DNA of 12,875 bases, taken from assembly GCA_900541345.1 (NCBI GenBank), contig UQJE01000070.1, forward strand, positions 1-12,875, given 5' to 3'. Below are positions 1-6,186 of this stretch, piece after piece; position 1 is the first letter of the stretch, and each line of letters begins with the position of its first letter. Both the position numbers and the translations under genes were made by a program. Under the pieces are notes generated by a model. The model was not told the origin of the DNA and did no database searches. It saw only the letters and a list, made by a program, of their open reading frames with translations. This DNA is from an uncultured Blautia sp. Its GTDB lineage: Bacteria; Bacillota; Clostridia; Lachnospirales; Lachnospiraceae.

Positions 1-180
1 ATAATAATACAAAAAGCTGAGCCACGGATTTTCTCTTTTTAATATATTTTTGTAAAAAGCTTCTCTGTTATTCTGAAAAAGCACCTTCATCTCTTTTTCA
101 TCTGTATCTTTTACTTTCTCCAGAAGTTCTATTGCTTCCTCCGGAAGAGAAATCCCTCTGTAAAATTCTGCTGTCTTCAA
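1..180 (-). CDS. N-terminal 60 codons of an unrecognised protein (possibly acyltransferase-like), cut by window edge
   Basis: The minus frame from 180 to 1 stays open for 60 codons and runs off the left edge. It most likely starts at a TTG (180-178), 9 nt after a GGGAG ribosome binding site, and begins 15 nt after the stop of the oxidoreductase gene, so it should be the next gene of the operon. The visible part has acidic, helix-rich composition, including LPEEAIELLEKVK near residues 12-24 and a PWLSFLYYY stretch at 52-60. From memory this resembles the N-terminal domain of Lachnospiraceae acyltransferase-like proteins (NAT_N/GNAT_C type), but I cannot verify that here. No catalytic region is visible. 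The coding call rests on the open frame, codon character and operon position. The product name is only a suggestion. Confidence 0.55.
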   Translation of the reverse strand, partial: MKTAEFYRGISLPEEAIELLEKVKDTDEKEMKVLFQNNREAFYKNILKRENPWLSFLYYY

Positions 181-194
181 ATTACATAGCTCCC

Positions 195-1460
195 TTATTT
201 TTGCTGTTTTTTATACTCTTTAAAATCGATTGTCGTTCCAAGTTTTCTTGACTTTTCTGCTGCCAGTGCGATCAGGTGACTTTCTACCGATACACGGGCA
301 TCTGTGCGGTTTTCTTTTTCTCCTTCAAGCGCCACAAGCCTTACAAAATCCTTCATCATTCTCATGTCACTTCCGCTGTGCCCTGTCTTTGGAGTATGGA
401 GACGTATTTTTTCTTCATGGCCTTCCAGGAAATCTGTGATCGTAATTTCCCCAGCTTCCATATTCCCTGTAATTTCGCCTTTCGTTCCCATAATCCGTAT
501 TTCTCTTGCACACTGATTCGTAAAAGCACTCATTACAAAAGAAACATTTACCTGATTTTCAAACTCCAGATTCACCACCTGATGATCCACAACCGTATTA
601 TCACAATGAAATACACATCTTCCATAAGGCCCTGTTCGCAGCGCCTCTAATACTGCTTCTCTTTTTATATCATCTGAAACAGCATAAATCAATCCGTCAT
701 CAACTGCTTTAGGATGTTCCAGATAAAACTTCGGCGCATAGAACGCACACTCATCCCTATGCGGGCAGCCATCCATACAGCGTTTTGCTGCACCGGACGG
801 AGCATTTTCTTCCTTAAAATAAGTAAGTTCTCCGAAAGAGCTTATTTTTTTGCAGGAACTTCCCACCAGCCACTGAAGAATATCCATGTCATGACAGCAT
901 TTCTGCAAAATCATAGGACTTGATTCTTCTGCATTTCTCCAGTTTCCTCTTACGAAGCTATGAGCGTGATGCCAGAATCCCACCTGTTCTATATGCTGAA
1001 TGCTCATAATTTTTCCGATCTTTCCGGAATCTGTAAGCTCTTTTAACTTTGAAAAGAACGGAGAGTACCGAAGCACATGACAGATGGATAAAATCCGATT
1101 ATATTTCTCTGCCATTTCTCCCATTTCAATAATCTCTGCCGCCTCTGTAGACATCGGTTTTTCACAAAGTACATGATACCCCTTTTTCAGTGCTTCAACA
1201 ACCGGTTCATAGTGCATTTTATCCTGTGTGCACACCATTGCGCAGTCTGCCAGCTTTTCTCTTTTTAAAAGCTCCTCATAGGAAGAAAACTGAAATTCTT
1301 CTTTTATATTATGCCTCTTGGCAAATTCTTCTCTTCTTGTTTTATCCGGCTCTGCTACCGCAACAACCTGAAACTCATCAGGATGCTCCAAGGCATAGGA
1401 AGAATACACGTATCCTCCCCTAAGACCTGCGCCAATTAAAACTGCTGTTACTTTTTTCAT
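195..1460 (-). CDS. Gfo/Idh/MocA family NAD(P)-dependent oxidoreductase
   Basis: This 421-residue cytoplasmic protein has an N-terminal Rossmann fold (about 1-125) with the nucleotide-binding motif GAGLRGG at 10-16. It carries the family signature EKP at 100-102, whose lysine takes part in catalysis in this family, and then an alpha/beta substrate domain. H190 and D191 in CCHDMD fit the active-site histidine region. An insert at 228-238 holds three cysteines (C228, C232, C238) in a CPHRDEC context, which could bind a metal. The ATG overlaps the TGA of the upstream fucosidase gene by 4 bp (ATGA), which implies translational coupling. Family members oxidise or epimerise sugars and inositols. 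Given the neighbours, a role in oxidising fucose or another sugar released by the glycosidase is likely, but the substrate cannot be read from sequence. Confidence 0.9.
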   Translation of the reverse strand: MKKVTAVLIGAGLRGGYVYSSYALEHPDEFQVVAVAEPDKTRREEFAKRHNIKEEFQFSSYEELLKREKLADCAMVCTQDKMHYEPVVEALKKGYHVLCEKPMSTEAAEIIEMGEMAEKYNRILSICHVLRYSPFFSKLKELTDSGKIGKIMSIQHIEQVGFWHHAHSFVRGNWRNAEESSPMILQKCCHDMDILQWLVGSSCKKISSFGELTYFKEENAPSGAAKRCMDGCPHRDECAFYAPKFYLEHPKAVDDGLIYAVSDDIKREAVLEALRTGPYGRCVFHCDNTVVDHQVVNLEFENQVNVSFVMSAFTNQCAREIRIMGTKGEITGNMEAGEITITDFLEGHEEKIRLHTPKTGHSGSDMRMMKDFVRLVALEGEKENRTDARVSVESHLIALAAEKSRKLGTTIDFKEYKKQQK

Positions 1461-2776
1461 GAATTTTCCCCTTTTTTACATACAATTTTTAAAACCGTAT
1501 CTTTTTCATCCGGAAGCGGATATGTAAATACAGGATTCTCTCCAAAAGACACAAATGCCGTATCTGTATAAAGTGCTGTATTCCATGCCTCTCCTCTGTT
1601 CATCTCACTTCCGTCTGCCGTATAATAAACTTTATCAAGTTTATCCGGTGCAATTCCATAAAGAGGCAGTGCTCCCAAAGGCGCTTCATAAACATGCGCA
1701 TAAATTGTATCACCTTTCTGAGTATAGCGTCCCCACTCCGGTTTTGGAAGCTCAGAAATTCCACATCCGTAAATACTTTCTCCGTTTTTCTTCATCCATT
1801 CGCCAATCTCTTTCAAAATAGCGATACTTTCTTTCGGAATATTCCCCTTTGCATCCGGTCCCACATTAAGAATCATGTTTCCGCCTTTGCTTGTACATTC
1901 CACAAGTTTACGGATCAGCATAGACGGCGTTTTATATAAATGATCATAATTACAGTAACCCCAGTGATTATTCATTGTAGCGCATAATTCCCACGGAATC
2001 GGCTCTCCTTTTTCATCACACACTCCCATAGGAGGAATAATCTGCTCCGGACTTGCAAAATCACCACTGTAGATCAGCGGATTTTCTGTGGCTATACTTC
2101 CATGATCCTCTCCTGATCCCTCCAGACGATTATCAATAATAACATCCGGCTGATAATGGCGCACCATCTGAATCAGCTCCGTTGCCTTCCACTTTTCCCC
2201 GCACATATCATCATAGGAAAAATCAAACCAGAGAAGATCCAGCTTTCCGTAATTTGTCACCAGTTCCTTCACCTGTCCGTGCATGTATGTAAGATACCTG
2301 TCAAAATTAATTTTTTCATCTTTATATTCTTCTCGGTTTCTCATAGGATGCTGTCTGTCTCCGTATTTCGGGAAATCCGGATGACTCCAGTCAATAATAG
2401 AAAAATAAAGTCCTACACGGATTCCCTCTTCTCTGCAGGCATCTACAAATTCTCTTACAAGATCTCTGCCCGCCTTTGTATTTGTGCATTTATAATCTGT
2501 AAGCGCCGAATCAAACAGGCAGAATCCATCATGATGTTTTGCTGTGAGTACTGCGTACTTCATGCCAGCCTCTTTTGCAAGACGAACCCACTCTCTCGGG
2601 TTATAATCAACCGGATCAAATAAATCAAAATATTGTTTGTATTCCTCTACTGTCATCTCTTTTTCAGACATCATCCATTCGCCGCAGGCAGGTATAGAAT
2701 AAAGTCCCCAGTGAATAAACATTCCAAATCTTGCATCCATAAACCATTTTGTACGTTCTCTTATTTCCTGATTCAT
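1457..2776 (-). CDS. GH29 family glycosidase, predicted cytoplasmic alpha-L-fucosidase
   Basis: This 439-residue protein shows GH29 hallmarks in order: RFGMFIHWG at 16-24, the KHHDGF motif at 80-85, and LLWFDF at 181-186, whose D185 is the expected catalytic nucleophile. SGDFASPEQ at 237-245 lies in the acid/base region, where E244 is a candidate. The length matches the core GH29 catalytic domain plus a short C-terminal beta domain, with no carbohydrate-binding module. There is no signal peptide, so it acts inside the cell on imported fucosylated oligosaccharides. It starts 40 nt after the permease gene stop, with AAGGAG (2785-2790) 8 nt upstream of the ATG. GH29 enzymes retain configuration and release L-fucose. 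Linkage preference (1,2/3/4/6) cannot be decided, and a few GH29 members act on other sugars. Confidence 0.9.
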   Translation of the reverse strand: MNQEIRERTKWFMDARFGMFIHWGLYSIPACGEWMMSEKEMTVEEYKQYFDLFDPVDYNPREWVRLAKEAGMKYAVLTAKHHDGFCLFDSALTDYKCTNTKAGRDLVREFVDACREEGIRVGLYFSIIDWSHPDFPKYGDRQHPMRNREEYKDEKINFDRYLTYMHGQVKELVTNYGKLDLLWFDFSYDDMCGEKWKATELIQMVRHYQPDVIIDNRLEGSGEDHGSIATENPLIYSGDFASPEQIIPPMGVCDEKGEPIPWELCATMNNHWGYCNYDHLYKTPSMLIRKLVECTSKGGNMILNVGPDAKGNIPKESIAILKEIGEWMKKNGESIYGCGISELPKPEWGRYTQKGDTIYAHVYEAPLGALPLYGIAPDKLDKVYYTADGSEMNRGEAWNTALYTDTAFVSFGENPVFTYPLPDEKDTVLKIVCKKGENS

Positions 2777-2816
2777 TCATCATTCTCCTTTATTATATGA
2801 ATTCTATAATACTATT

Positions 2817-3671
2817 TTAACCTTTTACTGCTCCTCCGGAAAGAGCCTCTACAAAGAATTTACTGAAAATACAATAGAGAATAATCGGAGGAAGAATAAT
2901 AATTACCATAGCGGAAAACAATCCGTTATAATTGGTTCGGAAAGAAGTCGTAAATGTAGACAAAAGCGCCGGAACCGTAAGTTTATTCCTGTCGATCATA
3001 ACAAGAGACGCCCAGTAATATTCATTCCAGTTATTTAAAAATGCAAGAACTGCTGCTGTCATAATTCCCGGACGTGCTATAGGGAAAATAACCTTTGCCC
3101 ATGTCTGCATATATCCACATCCATCAATTCTTGCAGCCTCCTCGAGTTCTTTCGGAATATTTGTATAATAGTTTTTAATCACGAAAAAGCTCACCGCAAT
3201 TCCGCTGCATGAATAAATTAAAATCAGTGCGCTCCTTGTATCATAAAGCTTCATTCTGTTAATCATGTTATATACCGGATAAGTAAGAGCTGTCGCCGGA
3301 ATAAACATGGTAGAATATAAAAGCACGTTTACAAGTCCTTTTCCCTTAAACTCCATACGAGCTACCACGTAGGCAGACATGGAAATCATCACGATACTGA
3401 TCACAACAGAAACCCCTGAAATAAGAAGGCTGTTTCCAAAATAACGCATGACATGTAAATCCTTAAAAGTGGCTATATATCCATCCAGACAGATAGATTC
3501 CGGAAGCATAAACCCGGGTCTTGCCAGAGGATCTGACTTAAAACTCGAAAGAATCAGCCATACAAAGGGAACAAGCGCAACCAGAAGCGCCCATATAAGG
3601 CAGATGTATGTGAAAATCTTAGTACCTTTTGACATACTTTTTACAGCAGTATGCTTTCTTTTTTTATTCAT
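2817..3671 (-). CDS. Carbohydrate ABC transporter permease, MalG type
   Basis: This inner permease subunit of a CUT1-type sugar importer is 284 residues long with about six membrane segments (for example near 21-44, 82-103, 115-135, 150-167, 200-215 and 254-272). The cytoplasmic EAA loop, which docks the ATPase, reads EEAARIDGCG near 177-186 and continues to the IFPIARPG end of the motif. An in-frame ATG lies 6 nt further upstream (3677), but it directly abuts the AGGAGG site. I therefore chose the ATG at 3671, which has a 7-nt spacing. The gene starts 12 nt after the stop of the other permease gene, and the ribosome binding site overlaps that stop. No ATP-binding subunit is encoded in the window. 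CUT1 systems of Firmicutes commonly share an MsmX-like ATPase encoded elsewhere. Confidence 0.92.
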   Translation of the reverse strand: MNKKRKHTAVKSMSKGTKIFTYICLIWALLVALVPFVWLILSSFKSDPLARPGFMLPESICLDGYIATFKDLHVMRYFGNSLLISGVSVVISIVMISMSAYVVARMEFKGKGLVNVLLYSTMFIPATALTYPVYNMINRMKLYDTRSALILIYSCSGIAVSFFVIKNYYTNIPKELEEAARIDGCGYMQTWAKVIFPIARPGIMTAAVLAFLNNWNEYYWASLVMIDRNKLTVPALLSTFTTSFRTNYNGLFSAMVIIILPPIILYCIFSKFFVEALSGGAVKG

Positions 3672-3678
3672 TTCCATC

Positions 3679-3684
3679 CCTCCT
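3679..3684 (-). promoter_or_regulatory. Ribosome binding site that fixes the MalG-type permease start
   Basis: AGGAGG on the minus strand overlaps the end of the upstream permease gene (TAAGGAGG). It sits 1 nt from the ATG at 3677 but 7 nt from the ATG at 3671, so the downstream ATG is the sensible start. Confidence 0.75.
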
Positions 3685-4595
3685 TATGCTTTTCTCTTCT
3701 TTTTGAAAGAAATACTGTAAATAATATTTACTGCTACAATAATCAGCATACCTGCCAAAATCTGAATGACAGCAACTGCATTTGCTCTTCCAAACTGAGT
3801 TCGCGGGCTTGTAATGGCAAGCTCACGGATAACGTAACTGATACTGTACGTTCCCGCCGCACCCTTTGTCAGGAAGAACACCTCATTATACAGAAGGAAA
3901 CCTGATGTTGCCGCAAGAATAGACACGGTCTTTAATGTTCCTTTTATCATCGGAATGGTAATATACCAGTCCTGCTTAATCCCGCTTACGCCGTCAAGCA
4001 TAGCTGCTTCTCTTATTTCCTCAGGTACAGCCATTACATTTCCCAAAATCATTAATGTTGTAGTTCCTGTAAAGAAAATATAAGCTCCTGTAATTGCCCA
4101 GAAAGCAGGTCCCTTCAGCAGCAGTATATTTTCACTGAATCCCTTATTAAAATTCTGTATCAGCGGATTGACTACCCCGTAAAGCGGGCTGTATAACTGA
4201 AGGAAAATCATTCCCATCGCCGCTGAGGAAATCATATTTGGAATAATATAAATATTTCGTATTGTCTTAATCCCTTTTACTTTCCTGGAAAATGCCAGGG
4301 CAATCAATGTGGAAACCGGTATTTGTACTACCACACCAAGAAGCGCCCATGCTGCCGAATTCCTGAGAGCCTCCCAGAAATATGGATAAATATTAAAAAT
4401 GTAATCGTAATTATTCCACATTTCTTTCCATCCGAAAAATTCCGGGCTTGTAATATTGGTATAATCCCATTTGCAGAAAGATGTAAGAAAAACGGTAATA
4501 ATCGGATAGAGATAAAAAATACAAAATGCAATTATTGTAGGAGCCAGAAATGCGATAATAAAGGCTTTTCTGTTTCGGCTTAACTTATTTTTCAT
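3684..4595 (-). CDS. Carbohydrate ABC transporter permease, MalF type
   Basis: This 303-residue permease has a basic N-terminus and about six membrane helices. The first is at about 11-38, and later ones are near 80-102, 116-134, 165-187, 222-243 and 274-295. The EAA loop is REAAMLDGVSG at 195-205 followed by ITIPMIKG, the standard coupling helix contacting the ATPase. A long extracytoplasmic loop with aromatic residues follows the first helix, as in MalF-like subunits. AGGAGA lies upstream of the ATG. The gene follows the solute-binding protein gene after an 81-nt gap holding a strong hairpin. It pairs with the MalG-type permease to form the heterodimeric channel. The substrate is presumably a fucosylated oligosaccharide, judging from the downstream glycosidase; that is inference. 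Confidence 0.92.
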   Translation of the reverse strand: MKNKLSRNRKAFIIAFLAPTIIAFCIFYLYPIITVFLTSFCKWDYTNITSPEFFGWKEMWNNYDYIFNIYPYFWEALRNSAAWALLGVVVQIPVSTLIALAFSRKVKGIKTIRNIYIIPNMISSAAMGMIFLQLYSPLYGVVNPLIQNFNKGFSENILLLKGPAFWAITGAYIFFTGTTTLMILGNVMAVPEEIREAAMLDGVSGIKQDWYITIPMIKGTLKTVSILAATSGFLLYNEVFFLTKGAAGTYSISYVIRELAITSPRTQFGRANAVAVIQILAGMLIIVAVNIIYSISFKKKRKA

Positions 4596-4630
4596 TATTT
4601 TCTCCTCTCATTGTTTTCTTCGGGAAGAAA

Positions 4631-4659
4631 CAGGGGAAGAGAAATTTCCTCTTCCCCTG
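4631..4659 (-). terminator. Strong intercistronic hairpin between solute-binding protein and permease genes
   Basis: A perfect 11-bp stem (CAGGGGAAGAG with CTCTTCCCCTG) closes a 7-nt loop 17 nt after the solute-binding protein stop. On the minus strand it is followed only by TTTCTTCCCG, not a long U run, so full termination is unlikely. Partial termination or 3'-end protection of the upstream message is the usual role at this position, where binding protein is needed in excess over permease. A smaller inverted repeat (TTTCTTCCCGAAGAAA, 4615-4630) follows directly. Confidence 0.7.
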
Positions 4660-4676
4660 CATCTTTTTTCTTTTTA

Positions 4677-5945
4677 TTATGCAATTAATGCGATAAGCTC
4701 TTTCTGAAGCTGTTCAAATCTTGCATCAATATCTGTTCCTGAAACAGCACATTCCATTAATGCATTGATAATTGCGCTCTTTACATCTGCTCCCCAGCTG
4801 TAATTCATATCTTTCACTACGATTTCTGCATCGTTTACCATAGAGCATGCCTCTGCAAGTTTCATGGTAATCGCGTCTCCGCTTTCCTCTGCAAGCTTGT
4901 TAAGGTCAACATTTGTATTACATGGGTTTGCCTGTACACCTGTAAAAATCTTTGCCTGTACTTCTTCGCTTGTCATATATTTGATAAATTCCAGTGCAAG
5001 CTCTGTTTTTTCTTCACTCATTCCGTTTGCAACTGTAAGACCTGCACCTGCGGAAGAAACTGCAATGTTTCCAGGAAACAGAGACGGCTGAATAGCTTCT
5101 GCAAGACTTTCGTCAATACCGCTTGCATTCCATACTCCGTTAAAAAGTACTGCTGCTGAACCGTTTTTATTAAAGTCATCCATCAGATTTCCAACATCTT
5201 CTGTTGTATGCTCAGAACCATTTGCCTGATCAAGGGCAGCTGCTGTTTTAAATGCTTCTGCAAAAACTTCTGAATTTACCGCATCTTCTGTAAGAGGAGC
5301 CTCAATCATAGCTCTTCCTTCTTCTGAAGAAGCTAAAATTGCGTTAACGATAAATCCGGAACCCTGTCCTGCTGCATATCCGTATGTTCCATCATCAAGT
5401 CCGCGAACCTTTTCCATTGCCTCGCCAAACGCATCCCAGTCTTTCAGGTCTTCAATCTTGATCCCTGCTTTTTCAAAAACATCCGCATTATACCAGATTC
5501 CACGGCTTTCCATCTGATCATGCACAGAATAAATATGTCCGTCCACATCATTCTGTGTGTAATTTAATCCAACCGCATCCTGAAGATTGTTTTCATCAAT
5601 ATACGGTTTTAAATCATATACAAGCCCTTGAGAAACAGCTGCCTGCGGAACGGCTGTACCACAGTCTACAAGATCCGGGAAAGATCCTCCTGCCACCTGT
5701 GCACTTACAATTTCATCTCTGTTTTCTACTGCAATCGGTTTAAATGTTACCGGTCCGTCCGCATGAGCCTTTGCAAACTCATCATAAATATCACGCATTA
5801 CCTTTGCTGCCGGCCATTCACTTTCTTCATGATAATATCCGTGATAAAATTCCAGTTCATTGTCCGCTCCAAATACGGTTGCTCCGGAAAGCATACTCAC
5901 TCCCATAGCTGCTGTCAGTACCAACCCTGTTACTCTTTTCTTCAT
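4677..5945 (-). CDS. Extracellular sugar ABC transporter solute-binding protein (transport paralogue)
   Basis: This 422-residue family 1 solute-binding protein has an N-terminal signal sequence (MKKRVTGLVLTAAMG) and a two-lobe fold. Conserved blocks include YHGYYHE at 34-40, GGSFPDLVD at 86-94, GIWYNADVFEKAGI at 149-162, FNGVW at 268-272 and FIKYM at 320-324. The ATG at 5945 is preceded by AAGGAGG 5 nt upstream. A TTG at 5966 is in frame but lies on the wrong side of that site. No lipobox cysteine follows the hydrophobic core, where the sequence reads MLSGATVFGAD, so this looks like a signal-peptidase I substrate rather than a lipoprotein, which is odd for a Gram-positive importer. As first gene of the operon, it delivers sugar to the two permeases encoded next. 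It is a paralogue of the protein at 6187-7461. Confidence 0.92.
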   Translation of the reverse strand: MKKRVTGLVLTAAMGVSMLSGATVFGADNELEFYHGYYHEESEWPAAKVMRDIYDEFAKAHADGPVTFKPIAVENRDEIVSAQVAGGSFPDLVDCGTAVPQAAVSQGLVYDLKPYIDENNLQDAVGLNYTQNDVDGHIYSVHDQMESRGIWYNADVFEKAGIKIEDLKDWDAFGEAMEKVRGLDDGTYGYAAGQGSGFIVNAILASSEEGRAMIEAPLTEDAVNSEVFAEAFKTAAALDQANGSEHTTEDVGNLMDDFNKNGSAAVLFNGVWNASGIDESLAEAIQPSLFPGNIAVSSAGAGLTVANGMSEEKTELALEFIKYMTSEEVQAKIFTGVQANPCNTNVDLNKLAEESGDAITMKLAEACSMVNDAEIVVKDMNYSWGADVKSAIINALMECAVSGTDIDARFEQLQKELIALIA

Positions 5946-5950
5946 TTTGT

Positions 5951-5957
5951 CCTCCTT
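5951..5957 (-). promoter_or_regulatory. Ribosome binding site that fixes the solute-binding protein start
   Basis: AAGGAGG on the minus strand lies 5 nt before the ATG at 5945. It falls inside the longer reading frame that could begin with TTG at 5966, so the short start is preferred. Confidence 0.8.
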
Positions 5958-6006
5958 CTCCCCCAACCTCGTCGGGTGATTTGTTTGTTTTTACTGATTT
6001 ATCTGT

Positions 6007-6035
6007 ATTTTATCTTATTTTCTGTGCATTTTGAA
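6007..6035 (-). promoter_or_regulatory. Candidate promoter of the sugar transport/fucosidase operon
   Basis: On the minus strand, TTCAAA (6030-6035, 4 of 6 matches to the -35 consensus) is separated by 17 bp from TAAAAT (6007-6012, 5 of 6 matches to the -10). The expected transcript start near 6000 gives a leader of about 55 nt. The poor -35 directly abuts the nearest of three repeated 14-bp elements, which is the arrangement expected of a promoter needing an activator at -35. Confidence 0.55.
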
Positions 6036-6101
6036 TGAAGGTTATTGACAAGCGTCATGGAAATTGTTGACCATTTTTCTTTATACCTGAATTATATTGA
6101 C
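6036..6101 (-). promoter_or_regulatory. Three phased copies of a 14-bp element, candidate operators for the YesN-like regulator
   Basis: Reading the minus strand, the copies are GTCAATATAATTCA (6088-6101), GTCAACAATTTCCA (6058-6071) and GTCAATAACCTTCA (6036-6049), consensus GTCAAyAwnnTyCA. Start-to-start distances are 30 and 22 bp, close to three and two helical turns, so all copies would face the same side of the helix. AraC-type regulators typically bind direct repeats next to -35 elements. Assignment to the regulator encoded at 7433-8194 is inference from proximity. Confidence 0.55.
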
Positions 6102-6148
6102 ATTTCATATGTAAAATATTTACCACCTGCATATATTTACACAAAAAG

Positions 6149-6179
6149 AAATGCCCATATCATAAAAATATGGACATTT
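6149..6179 (-). terminator. Rho-independent terminator after the regulatory block
   Basis: A 12-bp stem with one G-U pair (ATGTCCATAT with ATATGGGCAT plus flanking A-U pairs) closes a 7-nt loop and is followed by CTTTTT on the minus strand. It begins 7 nt past the stop of the lipoprotein gene and separates the regulatory block from the transport operon. Confidence 0.8.
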
Positions 6180-6186
6180 TTCCTTA

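Noticed and set aside
2156..2623. 155-residue open frame on the plus strand
   Set aside because: It is a shadow of the GH29 gene, lacks a ribosome binding site and resembles no family.
5958..5975. Weak CCCGA/TTGGG hairpin just upstream of the solute-binding protein ribosome binding site
   Set aside because: It has only five pairs including a G-U, with no support for a regulatory role.
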